Assembly: GCF_047496725.1 (NCBI RefSeq)
Contig: NW_027328673.1
Span: 62,001 to 126,000 of the forward strand
Origin: Anoplolepis gracilipes
Lineage: Eukaryota; Arthropoda; Insecta; Hymenoptera; Formicidae
DNA: 64,000 bases
Direction: 5' to 3'
The stretch's first letter is position 1. Each line of letters starts with the position of its first letter. The notes under the pieces were generated by a model. The model was not told the DNA's origin and did no database searches. It saw only the letters and a list, made by a program, of their open reading frames with translations. The position numbers and the translations under genes are program-made. Below are positions 23,010 to 34,640 of this stretch, in pieces.

Positions 23010-24278
23010 TTACATTCTGATTTTTTCTTCGTGCATCTCGAGTCTTTCTTTCCTGAATTTGTCAAACATTTCAAGTTTTTTCTCCTCTCGTATATTTCTT
23101 TCTTTCTGATAAATTTTACTTTGGCTTACTAATTCTTCTAAAAGATGCTCTCTTTTTCTCTTAACCGATTTTGTAGAACTTGATGGCGATGATGATGTTG
23201 AACTGGATGGTGACAGACTTGACCCAGCTTCAGAAGCCAAACATTTTGGTGTAATCCATGCTCGATTACCAAATATCTCATTCATATCCTATTTAAAGTG
23301 TTTAAAAAGTATAATGTCATTTTGTTATAAATATAAAATAGTATAATTTAATATAAATATAAAAATAAAAGTATAATTTAATTTTTTTCAGTTTAAATTT
23401 AACAAAGTAAATAAGTTTTCCAAGTACATACCTTGTAGAATTGCCACGTTTTTCTATCGTTCCCTGATTTGTTGTTGTGTCTTTTATATTTTTGTAGGTA
23501 CGTTTTAAACAAGATATTTTGTTGCTGTATTGAACAGAAGTTTTTTTACTGTTTGAATTAATTTTGTTTATTTCCTTGGAAATAGTTTCCCAAAATTCTC
23601 CCTGTCTTAATCGTCCCTTTTTTAGGTGGTCTTCTTTTTCTTTATATAATGTGATAAGAAGTTGTGTGTGATTTGGTGCTCAAAATGAAATATTTCTTTC
23701 TATACACATAAACAAAAAAATTTTAATAAAATGTAAAGTATTAATTTATAGTTATAGAAAGTAATAATAAGAGAGCCGTAGCACAATGAAAAATATAAGG
23801 AATAAGAACAGAGAATAACGTTGGAAAGAAAGAGAGAAATATTTTCTCTCTTTCTAAGGTTATTTCTGTTCCTATTTTTTATATTTTTCATTGCTAGAGC
23901 CCTCTTATTATTTTACATTTGCACCTACAGATAGCTTTTTTATAAATGTATTCAAGTTCTATCGTACCTTCATTTTGACATTGTTCAAAACAATTTTTTT
24001 TCTCGTTAAATTGACCTTGTGACACATCTATTTTATTTGCTGTTTCTATATTGAGTTTGTTTAATTCTTTATTGGTTAATTCTTGTAAATAGGCATTATT
24101 TAAACAAATATATAAAAAATGTAAAAAAATATATTGTATTATTATATACAAATATATAATATATTACGTATAAAAAAAGAAACTAACCTATAGAAGCTTT
24201 TTCAACAGATTCTTGATCAGTTTCAATTGTTATAGTTGTATCTTCATTTATATACACATCGAAATTAACTAAATCCAT
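23010..24278 (-). pseudogene. Harbinger-associated Myb/SANT-like (trihelix-type) DNA-binding protein, interrupted
   Basis: Exon 1 is 24278-24188 (MDLVNFDVYINEDTT..., donor CTATAG/GTTAG). Exon 2 starts at 24081 (ELTNKELNKL, reading frame phase fits). After a palindromic insert (23765-23915) the DNA-binding part follows at about 23680-23432: HTQLLITLYKEKEDHL, EFWETISKE, LKRTYKNIKD, then GNDRKTWQFYK after a frame slip. The intron 23431-23289 has CTACAAG/GTATGT and TTAAATAG/GATATG borders. The last exon (23288-23010) reads DMNEIFGNRAWITPK and a Ser-rich, then charged tail. In PIF/Harbinger this accessory protein helps nuclear import and end binding of the transposase. Confidence 0.75.
23765..23915. 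mobile_element. Imperfect palindromic MITE in the Myb-like gene
   Basis: AATAATAAGAGAG at the left pairs with CCCTCTTATTATT at the right. The arms continue through AATGAAAAATATA and TATATTTTTCATT and meet at GAGAGAAATATTTTCTCTC. The unit is about 150 bases and splits the Myb-like coding sequence. Confidence 0.8.
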
Positions 24279-24436
24279 TTTTCTTTAAAAAATATTACAA
24301 AAGAACTGTTTCAACTGAAACCCGCTTCAACGAAAATTTAACTACTGCCGTAAAGTCACTAGATTTAAAATTGCCGCGTCTGCCGCATTAACTGCTTCTA
24401 CCCGGAATGAAGCAGTTTATGAGCACATTTTTGTCA

Positions 24437-24556
24437 AGGACTGCGTTCCATAAAGTACATATGCGTACATATGGATGCATATGCGTGCATACGTGTGATA
24501 CTTAAATGACATCATGCGCGCATATGTACGCATATGCACTTTTCGGAACGCAGCCA
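24437..24556. mobile_element. 120-bp palindromic MITE
   Basis: Left arm has CTGCGTTCC and ATATGCGTACATATG; right arm has CATATGTACGCATATG and GGAACGCAG. Imperfect palindrome with no coding. Confidence 0.7.
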
Positions 24557-24663
24557 AGGATTAATGATTTCTTTATCACACGCGTGATCGATTATGTCTG
24601 TCTCTTTTCCGTAATTCGCATCTCGGCAATATTATGCGCGAGCCAGTAGTATATGGTCTACGG

Positions 24664-24802
24664 CCTTATTTACACCAAGCACTGATACGCGTAGTAAGTA
24701 GTATACTAGCCAATCATAGCCATTCTTCTAAAAAATGGAAAGATTGTGTTGGCCAGTAGTATTTAATACGTACATCAAAGTATGTCGGTGTAAACACTGA
24801 GC
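24664..24802. mobile_element. Probable short TIR element
   Basis: Imperfect inverted termini: TTATTTACACC at the left and GGTGTAAACAC at the right, with AGTAGTAT inside each. About 140 bases. Weaker than the other palindromes here. Confidence 0.45.
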
Positions 24803-25379
24803 TCTATCACATACTGGAGCGAGCCTTCAAGGAGTGGAGGTGTCAGCCGAAAAGGACACATATACATATAATGGTCGGCTAGTTTTCTTTATCTCAGCGA
24901 TTCACTGATTGGTTAGAATTATTATAATATCTTAGCTAAAAAGAGACAGAGATCCAATTACTGCTATACAGGATATTCCAGAACAACCTTCCGTCCGTAA
25001 AATGACGTATTCCTGACACAATTCTAAGACAATTTCTCCTTTACCAAAATTTGATTTGAAGCGTAGTTTTTGAGTTATAAGCAACAATAGTTAGCAAATC
25101 ACACGTCGAGTACAGAAGGCAGGCAGGAGCGGCGCGGCGCACCGCGAGCGCGGGCGCAGCTGACCGTCCGACGAGTGATTACCGCCGCATAAATCAAAAT
25201 CGCTAACTATTTTATCTTATAACATAAAATTATGCTTTAAATAAAATTTTAGTAAAGAAGAAAATGTCTTATAATTACGTCAGGAACAAGTATTCCTTAA
25301 AATAACGTCGGACGCTGCGATCAGCTGATTGCTACACGCGATGTGTGTATGCTGAGTGTGTGCGTAAAAGAAAGGGACA

Positions 25380-25480
25380 GAGTGAGTGAGTGAGTGAGAG
25401 AGGGAGAGGGGGTAAGAGAGAGGGAGAAGGGGAAGAGTGGGGGAAATGAGAGGGAGGGGAGAGGGGAGAGAGGGTGTAAC
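25380..25480 (+). repeat. GAGT / GGGAGA purine-rich simple repeat
   Basis: Runs of GAGTGAGT and GGGAGAGG inside the foldback cargo. Short overlapping frames on both strands here are low complexity. Confidence 0.75.
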
Positions 25481-25764
25481 AGTACACCTTTCCCGATATC
25501 TCGGATAAGCTCGTCGGTTCCAGGATTCGGGAGAAGGGGAAGACTCCAATTGACGAGAACGGGTTTTCGTATGACAAACATTTATTTAGCGGTCGTATTT
25601 ACATGTGGTAGGGTCGTGTGCTATATACATGTGTAGTTGTATACGTGTGAGATGTGTATGTGAGTGCGAGCGCAGGCGGACGCGGTCGGCAAGCGGGATG
25701 GACGCAAGCGGTTAGCGGCGCGGGTGACAGCGGTGCGTATTACAAGCGGGCTGCGCGGGTTCTT

Positions 25765-26010
25765 ACAAGCTAGGCGAGCGGTACATGCGTTTATCTACAA
25801 GCTAGGTGTGCGGCTGTCTATAAGCTAGGCGAGCGGTACATGCGGTTATCTACAAGCTAGGCGAGTGGTACATGCGGTTATCTACAAGCTAGGCGCGAGT
25901 TGTGAACGTGTCGCAATACAGTGCGAGTACCTACAAGCTAGACGGCGCGGGTTGCGAGCGGGTCGCAATACGAGCAAGCTTCTATGAACTAAGCGGCGCG
26001 GGTTGCGAGC
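25765..26010 (+). repeat. Minisatellite with ACAAGCTAGGCG core
   Basis: Seven or so degenerate units share TCTACAAGCTAGGCGAGCGG with spacings near 25-50 bases, the best being 32. It is part of the foldback cargo. Confidence 0.8.
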
Positions 26011-26100
26011 GAAGAGTCGCCGTATGATGCGACTATCGCCGCACGGTTATTTGTTAGCGGGCCGCTGGGGCGGCGATCAGGCGCGCTGTCGTCGTTCACC

Positions 26101-26500
26101 GGGCACACCCGGCAGAAGAAGGGAACACCCTCCTTCCGGATCGCATGGTCAGGAGCGGAGTCGGTCACCGGGAACACCCGGCAGGAGAAGAGAACACCCT
26201 TCTCCAGGATTGACGGTCAGTCGGAATCGCGGCCGCCGGGAATACCCGGCAGAAGGAGAGCACACCCTCCTTCCGGATCGCGTGGTCGAGAACGGAGTCG
26301 GTCATCGGGAACACCCGGCAGAAGAAAAGAACACCCTTGTTCCGGATCGACGGTTGGCTGGGATCGCGATCGCCGGGAACACCCGGCAGAAGGAGAGCAC
26401 ACCCTCCTTCCGGATCGCGTGGTCGAGAACGGAGTCGGTCATCGGGAACATCCGGCAGAAGAAGAGAACACCCTTGTTTCGGATCGACGGTCAGGAACTT
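26101..26500 (+). repeat. GC-rich minisatellite with 137-bp higher-order unit
   Basis: Units beginning GGGAACACCCGGCAGAAG start at 26101, 26170, 26238, 26307, 26375 and 26444, i.e. at spacings 69, 68, 69, 68, 69. Odd units share CCTCCTTCCGGATCGC and CGGAGTCGGTCA; even units share a GAT(C/T)GACGGT core and a GCGATCGCC-like end. The array is therefore an alternation of two unit types. The open frames running through it follow from the repeat and are not evidence of a protein. Confidence 0.9.
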
Positions 26501-27287
26501 GGAGAGAGGATTGAATCTAGCTGCTGGCTTCGCTTCAGAGCTTAGCTCTGAGGCTCTTACCCGGTCGGATTCAGAATCAGGACAGGTACCTGGTCGTCGG
26601 TCGGTCGGACTTATATACCCGGGAGCCTTCCCTCTTTCTCGCTACGTTCGAGAGAGAGGGAGATCTCAGTGGCGTGCGCGATAGTTCGCGCAGTGGGGGC
26701 GCCCATTGGCGCCGAGTCGTGATATCGGAGCGGGTGTTCGGCTCTGTGATCGCTAGTGACGGCGTGTCGTCACAAGGGGGAGAGAGGCGAGAGAGGGAGA
26801 GAGAGAGAAATAACCGTCTCCGCGACGGCGATGCTCCTTCGATTGTCATCGACATTGTCGTCGACGACTTCAGACCGATCGATATATTGATTTTCCTGCT
26901 CAGCTGACAAACACATTGCGTGTAGCAATCAGCTGATCGCAGCGTCCGACGTTATTTTAAGGAACACTTGTTCCTGACATAATTATAAGACATTTTCTCC
27001 TTTACCAAAATTTTATTTAAAGCATAATTTTATGTTATAAGATAAAATAGTTAGCGATTTTGACTCATGCAGCGGTAATCACTCGTCGGACGGTCAGCTC
27101 CGCCCGCGCTCGCGGTGCGCCGCGTCGCTCCTGCCTGCCTTCTGTACTCAACGTATGATTTACTAACTATTGTTGCTTATAACTTAAAAACTACGCTTCA
27201 AATCAAATTTTGGTAAAGGAGAAATTGTCTTAGAATTGTGTCAAATACGTCATTTTACGGACGAACGGTTGTTCTGGGACACTCTGT

Positions 27288-27950
27288 ATATGTCTCCCTC
27301 TAATTTGCGGACACAATGTTCTTTGAAACAAAAAAGGGTCGTTCCAGTATGTTATAGAGCTCAGTGGGTGTTAATAAGACATATGCTGTCATCTTTACGT
27401 TCTTTTATTCGTATTGAGCATAGACCTTAAGACCTGGACCGAGCCATCTATCGGTGAAAGTGATCGGAAGAAAAGAGAGAGAAAGGACACAAAGACGGCC
27501 ACTCTCTATTTCTTTTTATTCAACGCCGTAATACTAGGAGAACCAATCACAAATCTTAGAAAGAGAGAAATATAAGTCTGCATGCTAGAGTTTCTCTCGT
27601 AAGAGTATGAAGTAAGAGTAAGGCATATATATAATAAAGCATATATTGCTAACGGGTCTCAAAAACATGAGAGAACAGTACGGTGCAGACGATATATCGT
27701 TCTCCTTGTTTAGCAGGACTCGATTTGTAATACGCATATGCAAGGATTTTACACATATACATATATATTTAAAAAGCATTTGAAGGTTAAGAAAAATAGG
27801 TAAATTATGTTACTGATGTGACCGAAAAGCATCACAAAAAGAAAATATTTCATTACATAGATAAGAAATATTGATATTATTTAATAAATATCTTATCAAT
27901 GATACAGTACATGTATAATCAATGATAGTAATGTACGTATAATCAAAATT
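27288..27950. other. Spacer; no supported gene
   Basis: Right after the foldback, 27334-27362 is the reverse complement of 24798-24830 (GAGCTCAGTG and CACTGAGCTC), so inverted homology goes beyond the foldback ends. The remainder has short frames with no recognised domain. Confidence 0.45.
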
Positions 27951-27957
27951 TTAGTTT

Positions 27958-28420
27958 TCCAAAGGATTTAACTGTACGTCAAAAATGGATAAATGTAAAT
28001 GATGATGTGTTACATATTTATATTCTATCCACTTTACCGAATTGAATATAAAGACAAGTAACATTTTTGGGAAAAATAAATTTCTACTTAAACGCGGTAC
28101 AATTCCTTCAATGTTTATTACGAATCCTCTTGTCATACAAGATGAAGTTGATTTGTCACTAAAAGCACTAATAAACATGACTATGAACGAGAATTTGGAT
28201 ATGAATATGATAATGAAAAATATCGAAATAAAGATGAATTGTCATCAGAAACATCGACAAACATAATTATAAATGATAATTTTGTCAGATGTGAATACAA
28301 AAATGAAGATGATTTGTCATCAGAAGCACAGACAAACATGACTAGAAACAAGAATTTAGTCGGATATGAATATGATAAAGAAAATGAAAATAAAAATGAA
28401 AATGAAAATGGAATTAAAGG
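27958..28420 (+). pseudogene. THAP-domain fragment with degenerate internal repeats
   Basis: The start follows a plausible acceptor (ATTTTAG/TTTTCC). FSFPKDLTVRQKWINVNDD and, one frame on, YSIHFTELNIKTS then KFLLKRGTIPSMF give the second half of a THAP zinc domain; the CxxC half would be in an upstream exon and is not seen. Downstream, three diverged blocks repeat a theme like DDLSSEAQTNMTRNKNL at 28140, 28230 and 28308. A plausible donor is AAAG/GTAAAT at 28421, with an acceptor TTATTCCAG at 28514. It may be part of a P-type transposase or a THAP gene. Confidence 0.5.
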
Positions 28421-28540
28421 TAAATCTAAAAGTATTATTTATATAATATTATAAATGCTTTCATTAGAAATAACAATAATTTGTTCATTGGCTTATATAT
28501 TTTCTTTTATTCCAGCCTCTGATGAAAATTGTAATTCCAT

Positions 28541-28775
28541 TACTATTGTAACGAGGCACCCCCCGTTACTAACGACAGCCTCGTTCCCGATCACCAGTCG
28601 GAAGTCCGTTGCCCGGTGACCAACAACCGGGCAAAAGCGGAGGCGCGGTGCGCTCTTTTTAGATTTCCAAACTCGCGGCCTTTGCGACCGAAGGATCTCG
28701 GCGAGCGAGAGACTAAGTCCCGCTCGGGTACCGTCCGACCGGCACCATAAACACCCGAGCGGCGACACGACGCGG
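28541..28775. other. GC-rich insert of unknown nature
   Basis: A sharply bounded GC-rich block (start TGTAACGAGGCACC, end CGACACGACGCGGC) lies in AT-rich DNA, right after the presumed exon start at 28515. I recognise neither a gene nor a known repeat. It could be an LTR piece or a SINE. Confidence 0.35.
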
Positions 28776-29008
28776 CATTTTTTGCATATTTATTTGATAT
28801 AATTTTTACATTTTTTACATATTTAATTAATATAAATTTTGCAGAATCCTGTCTGAGAAGTTAATTTTGATGTTATTAATTTTTCAATAACATCAAAAAT
28901 CGAAAGCAAGAGTATATGTACTACATAATTAATTTTTTTGTAGAACATGATGCCTCATTTCAATAATATAAGAAAATTGAAAATAAAGGAAAATGGAGCT
29001 TATATCTT
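28776..29008. other. AT-rich spacer
   Basis: No feature except a short inverted pair AACATCAAAA/TTTTGATGTT around 28868-28899. Confidence 0.4.
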
Positions 29009-29559
29009 TTTTTTTTGTTCACGCAGGGGAAATCTACAAGGAGATACCTAATGCCCGCGGGGACGGTACATTGGGTTATGTGGGTTTTAGGGGCGCTAAG
29101 ATGGTGTTTGCGCCCCCGACCCACTAAAACCCCTGCGGTGATCTGGCCCGGACTTATTCAGGGCCTCCGGGAGCGAGCAATTGTATTACTTCCGGAGGGC
29201 CCCTTGCCTTATTCTGCCCGTGGGGCCAACGTCCAGCTTATGTGTCCGGACGTGGCCTTATTTCCTCTCCTTTGTATGGCAAGGAGAGGAGGCTTTCTCG
29301 TTGTTTAATCGTGGCGCAGGGGGGCCACACCCCTTAAGAAAGGGAAAGGAGTATTCGCCCTGGGGGAGGACGAGGGCTCGAGTCACTCGCTCGAACCCTC
29401 GTCCTTGTGCCCTTGCCCCAAAATTTGTTTGGGAGGCCTACTTCCTTTAGTGACGGCGGCCGAGCCTTCGGCGGATTCTTCCACATCTTCTACGCCCGCC
29501 GCCGTCTGCCTCGTCGTTGCTACCATCGCTGTCACTGCTCAACGCGGCAGCGGCAGCCT

Positions 29560-29950
29560 CTCTCTCTCTCTCTCTCAGCCACCTCCGTCTGCGTCATCAC
29601 TGACTTGCAGAAGGAGGTGACTGCATCCCAGGCCTCGTCGTTTTCGACCATGTGGGTAACAACGGTCGGGAGCGACAGGTCCTTCCCAATTATGCTAGTA
29701 AGGACACGGTGCTCGTTTGCCTACGCTGGGCAATGTTCCAGTGCTGCGCCGTGTCGCTCTCTTCCTCATAATAGTGGCATGCTGCCGTGCGCTCTTTCCC
29801 GATTTTCCTCATGTACTCGCCGAAACATTCGTGTCCGGCGAACACCTGAGTTAAGTGGAACGACATCTTTTTGCCGTGGGATCTACTAGTCCATTCTTCC
29901 TTAGTCCCGTCTTCAGAACAGTTAATGTGTGAGCCGTTCCCACGAATGAG
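29560..29950 (-). pseudogene. C-terminal part of R1-clade LINE B
   Basis: On the minus strand the reading gives EEWTSRSHGKKMSFHLTQV, FAGHECFGEYMRKIGKE and RTAACHYYEEESDTAQH. This is the post-RT region of R1-clade proteins, normally with a CHxC zinc pattern; here CHYY has lost the second cysteine. It does not belong to LINE A, which has its own C-terminus ending at 30457. It fits as the continuation of the LINE B piece that stops near 34900. Confidence 0.65.
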
Positions 29951-30456
29951 AAAGGCCCGTGCTACCTCGCCCTTTCAGGCATACGCCACATTTTTACATC
30001 CGCTGTCTATCGGAACCGCCCCGAGACGGGCGATGGAAAAATCCAGTAGCGCCTGCTGGTTCGTTTGTGCAGGATGGACAGTTTGGCCACGACGAATAAG
30101 CCCATCCTTCCTTTCTTAGGGTGACATAAACTCCGCCGGCTGGCATTCGCCACTATCCGACTCCTTCACCCCGCTATCTTATCCGTCGTGCCCACGGGGA
30201 CCACGGGGAGGTCTGTCCATTTGCATCCCGACCTGGATGAACGCTTCTGACCCTGTCGGGCGGAGGGAATAGTGGGATAGGTGGGCGTATCAAGGTAATG
30301 GAGTCCTACCTAATTTCATCTAACGCGACGCGAACGCTGCTCGAGAGCGTGGTTGTCCTAAGAAGATTACGGGGTCACACCCCCATACCCAAAGGCTCCA
30401 ACCTCTTCGGTTGAACAACGGACCTACCTAATATATAATCTACGATTCGTATCCCT

Positions 30457-33400
30457 TCAGCCAAAGGGATTCTCGGCAAAAATCGGTGAACACGGAAAGG
30501 GCCTCTGGGCTTGACACGAAGAAGCGTGCCACATCCGGCCATTGCCATTCACCTTCCGGTTCACGACGCTTCGCAGGATCTCTCTCTGCGCGTCAAAGAG
30601 GGGACATTCCAGCAAGAAGTGCTGAACTGAGTCAACTCCACCTCCGCAAATGCACACTTCACTTTCCACGAGACTTAACGACGCGAGTCTTTCCCTAAAA
30701 TCTCCGTGTCCAGTGAGGACCTGTGTGCTCCAATGATTTATTTCCAACGAACGCGCAACTAGTCTATCTCGCATGTCCCTAAAGAAGGCGAACGTGGTAC
30801 GACCCTTACTTGAAGAGTTCCATCGGGTCTGCCACATATTTATCGCCTCGTTTTTAATTCCTACAATCGCGGTTTTTCTTTCGGTTCCGGCGGGGATCTC
30901 AATATTACCGATCTTGGTGTCTTTTCCCGACCTAACATTATAACGCGCGGCACCTTCGCGAAGAACTATATCTACAGGAGTCGCTCCTCCGACGACGCAA
31001 AGTGATTCCCACGAGGCCGTGCGGTATGCACCAGTCATTGAAATTAAGACTCGACGCTGCAGGGCTTTCAGAATTCTAATGTCTTTCTCCGTACACAGGT
31101 TGGCCCACCCCGCAGCGGCATAAGCCACTGTCGGTGCGAACACGCCCCGGTAGATTGTGGAGTGTCCTAAAACGCAGGCCCCAATGGGCTCTCGCTACTC
31201 TACCTAACTTCTCGAACAGCGGCCCGACTTTGCTGTTTAAATATTCGCAGTGCGATCTAACCTTTAAATTTCTATCCAGGTAGACGCCAAGATACCTAAT
31301 CGTTCGCTTAAACCCTATTTTTGTTTCTCCGATTTTAATAATTGGCGGTCTATTCTCGAAGTCGACGGTTTTCTTATTTGTTTTTCGCTTCCTATCCGGT
31401 CGTGCTCCTCCCCGTCTACCTATCGGGTTTTTCGCGATCGCGTCGGATTTCAGAATGATGGCTTCAGTTTTACGCTCGAAAATCTGAAGTTTCGCGGACC
31501 TACACCATTCTGTTATTATGTTAACTACACGTTGGCCTTCTGTCTCAAGTTCCCTTCGCGAGTTTCCGTTTATGACGACCACGAGGTCGTCCGCGTACGC
31601 GGCGAATCTATCTGGAATCACGTCTTCCAGTACTCTCAATAGGCCATCGAACATGAGGTTCCAGCAGGCCGGGCCCAAAACGGAACCCTGAGGGCACCCC
31701 CTCTCGGCCCGCTTGAACACTTCCGCGGAGCTAAGAGAAATTTTTACACTTCGATCGCTGAAGTAACTCCGGAGTACTTCGAAGATATTACGCGGACAAT
31801 CCCGTTTCTTAAGACTATCTAACACAAGGGGCCACCAGACATTGTCAAAAGCCCCGGAAATGTCGAAGAGAAGCGCAACGGCGTACCTCCTTTCGGAGGT
31901 AGAGACCATCCGTCGCAACTCCACGACAGCTTCCTCCGTCGACCTTCCGGGCATGAACCCGAATTGTCGACCGGAGACCTTCCCCGGTGCCAGTGACGTG
32001 TCTAGCAGACGAGTTTTTATAAGCTTTTCGAAAAGTTTTTCTACTACGGAGAGGAGACAAATGGGTCTGTAGGATTTCGGGTCTCTCTCGTCCTTGTCTT
32101 CGCCTTTCAGGAGGACTCGGAGTGAACCCTCCTTCCAGACAGAAGGAAAGACGCCCCACTGGAGACACCCATTGAAGAGCCTAACTAACTGACCGGGGAT
32201 TACTTTACAGGCCGCCTTGAGTACGGCGACTTCGACTAAATCTAAACCCGGAGCTTTATTATTTTTAAAAGTTTTTATCGCGCGGGCCATTTCCGTCTCC
32301 GTGAAGAGAGAGGCGTCGACTGTATCGGGGGCAACTCTACACGCGTTTCTTATTTCACGCTGTTCAAGCGTGTCTTCTATCTCCCGGTCATCTGGGATGT
32401 GCACATCCAGGAGGTAACTAGCGGTCTCCCCTAGTGACTTTGTGGAATATTCGCCACACCGGAGTGTGCTTAGCACCCCCTCAACCTGGAGTTTGCTCGC
32501 CTGTTGCTTGTAAACGAAGCCCCAGGGCTCCCGGTTGCCGTGCGATGTGACGAACTTCCGCCAGCTTGCGAGTTTCGCCCGCCTCACCCCCCTACAGTAC
32601 TGCCTTTGTGAAGAACGATACTCCAGCAGCACCCGGAGGTAAGTAGGGTCCTCTCGCCCTCCCTGAAGGGCACGACGCAACCTATATACCTGTTTCTTAA
32701 CTATAGTTAATTTTTTTGTCCACCACGGGTTGGACTTCCTAAATTTGCGCTTCCTGGGCATTGACGCAACACAGGTCTCTGTGAGCACCACTGTGAGCGT
32801 TTCTGCCATTTTCTCTACTTCTATTGTGGAGCACAGATCGATAGCCTCCAGTTGCGATCTTGAAAGATCTGTCAGGGTGACAGAGAACCGTTCCCAGTCG
32901 GCCCGACTTGTGTCGAACCTCGTGTTCCCAGCGCCCCGATCGGCACCTGACTTTTTCGGCAATCTCAATCTTATGTCCACGGCCCTGTGGTCACTGGTGG
33001 TCCAGTCACACCTTACCTTCCAGTCACAGATGAACTTGTTCATGGAGGGCGACGTCAGGGTTACGTCGATGAATGACGAACCCCTTGTCGTCCAAAAGGT
33101 GGGCGGCTGTCCAGCATCGTTGACCACTGACATGCCAAATGCCCTGATGAGGTCCTCGAATCTGGCACCTCTATCGTCTGTCTCTTGGGGACCCCAGAGT
33201 GACGATCGAGCATTGGCGTCTACACCTATAATAAGTCTCTCCCCCCTCAGTGAACGAAGCACCGTTTCGAGGTGGCTGAGGTGCTTCTCAATCTCGTCGC
33301 TGTACTGGAAGTAGCACGAGACAACGTAGAAGGAGAAGCTGGAGGCCTGCACTTCCACACAGACACAGTGCGTAGTGCTAAGCTGCGAGACGAAAACCGT

Positions 33401-34144
33401 ATCAAAATTGGGATTACAGATTGCTACTGCTGCCCACGGACGTTGTGAGCGCACTGCGGCAACCTTCATCCCTATGCCTAATCCTACGATTGTGTAACCC
33501 GAACCCTGTTTCCCGACGTGTGGTTCCTGCAATAACAAAACGTCAAGTCGCTTTTCGACTACGAGCTGACGTACCTCACCCGTTACTACAGCCGAACGTC
33601 GCATGTTCAGCTGCAGCATCCTAACACCCGTGGACGCACTACCTAAGCTAGAGTTTATCCTACCTAATTCCTGTGGCGTCGGGCCACTCGCTGTGTGGGG
33701 TGGGGTTGGGTCCGCGAATCTAACCGTCTTTCGCACCGTTGTCTCAATGTTCGCGGATCTAATCGCGGGCTTCTTTATTTCGCGCGCTGTTTGTTCGACG
33801 CCTGTTTCCGATTCTCGCGCTAAATTATATGTCGCCGACCTAATCGAAGTGACCAAACAACGTTCCAAAACGACGCACGCGGTTCTAGTCACGGTTGTTT
33901 CGCGATTTTCTAACGCGGTTCTAGCGGCAGGAAGGCTGCAATCCCAGGGCTGTGCGCCATCGCGTAATGTGTCACGGGCCCGCGCGCGCACAGCTCGGTG
34001 AGGCGCTCTTGAGGAGGCGGAGGCCGCCACCGAGCACGCGGTCGAGCAGACCCGCGACTCAACGACGGAGACACCTCGCGCTTCCCTACTCGCGGCCGCG
34101 CCAGACCGGAAGCGGTCGGCCAGGCGGGCACTCCTCTTCACCAC
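30457..34144 (-). pseudogene. ORF2 (endonuclease-reverse transcriptase) of R1-clade LINE A, one frameshift
   Basis: The long frame 34144-31076 (1022 residues) has an N-terminal Arg/Ala-rich extension, then an endonuclease from about residue 175: LLLQEPHVG, GVDANARSSLWG and TTSDHRAV. RT follows with SYRPICLLSVVEKLFEKLI, LLFDISGAFDNVWW, GCPQGSVLGPACWN and the catalytic AYADDLVVV. Coding shifts frame in the overlap at 31076-31143 and continues to 30457, ending with the zinc motif CICGGGVDSVQHFLLEC. All expected catalytic residues are present, so this is one of the best preserved coding regions in the window. R1-clade enzymes usually insert at specific sites; here the target is another LINE. Confidence 0.88.
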
Positions 34145-34640
34145 GTCAAAGATTTTGTTGCAAACTTCATTTCTTTTCCCACGAGTACGGTGGAAGGGGT
34201 GGTCGAGCGACGTAGAGCCACCTTTACGCCGCCAAGCCTAAATACACCGGGAGGACGGCAGGTATCCCGGGACGGACCGTTCGCGACCACGACGTTTTGC
34301 GTCTACGCGATCATGCAGACCCTAAGCACGGTTCCTAACACCTTAGCCTTTAGACGTTACGCGGGCCCAACTTCGACGAAAGCGACCGCGACGACGACGA
34401 CCTAACGACCGCCCAAGCCGACAAAGCCACAGACGGCAACATCCAGAACCCGATTTTACCTGAAAATAAAATTCCTGAAAATAAAGAACGTATTAGAACT
34501 CACGCACACACACACTCACACGTGGGAGTCACTAGGATCGGGGTGGTCCCCGCCTCTGGCCCGGTGGATGACTGAGTCACCCATCCAGTCCTTCGGGCGA
34601 GGGTCCCGACCGGCTCCCACTTTTCCCCACTGAGGGACGT
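34144..34640 (-). other. 5' region of LINE A, no recognised ORF1
   Basis: GC-rich, with short frames on both strands and an (AC)n stretch near 34500. No CCHC knuckles, which ORF1 should have. It may be the 5' UTR or the remains of ORF1. Confidence 0.4.

Larger units (their letters stand above)
18003..24278. mobile_element. PIF/Harbinger transposon, two convergent genes, heavily disrupted
   Basis: Plus-strand transposase pieces (18003-18237, 20287-20555, 21388-21689), one inverted piece (20970-21205, minus) and a minus-strand Myb/SANT-like gene (23010-24278) make up the two genes usual for PIF/Harbinger elements. Insertions include a LINE ORF1 (18.3-19.5 kb), a foldback (19543-20023) and several palindromic MITE-like units. 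The ends of the transposon are not clear; the limits given are those of recognised coding sequence. Confidence 0.78.
24968..27287. mobile_element. 2.3-kb foldback element with minisatellite cargo
   Basis: The left arm (24968-25350) and right arm (26907-27287) are long inverted repeats: CAGCTGATTGCTACACG on the left pairs with CGTGTAGCAATCAGCTG on the right, and GTCCGTAAAATGACG pairs with CGTCATTTTACGGAC. Termini read ACAGGATATTCCAG and the reverse of ACAGAGTGTCCCAG, so the element is related by end sequence to the other ACAGG foldbacks. The 1.55-kb centre is GC-rich and carries two tandem-repeat arrays but no recognised gene. Confidence 0.88.
29930..34640 (-). mobile_element. R1-clade LINE A, nearly intact ORF2, nested in LINE B
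   Basis: A GC-rich LINE with a single long ORF2 and a 3' UTR of about 0.5 kb running to near 29930. No poly(A) is visible at its end. The 5' region (about 34145-34640) contains no recognised zinc-knuckle ORF1. Limits are placed where LINE B coding stops and restarts and are approximate to about 100 bases. Confidence 0.65.

Noticed and set aside
26101..26500. CRISPR-like array
   Set aside because: Repeats are contiguous with no unique spacers of constant size, and the DNA is eukaryotic.
26003..26684. Overlapping 180- and 115-residue frames with repeated HPA/EGE-type units
   Set aside because: They follow the 69/68-bp minisatellite; open frames on several phases and the opposite strand show that repeat structure is the cause.
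31842..34001. Several plus-strand frames of 70-190 residues
   Set aside because: Antisense shadows of the well-supported LINE A ORF2 on the minus strand.
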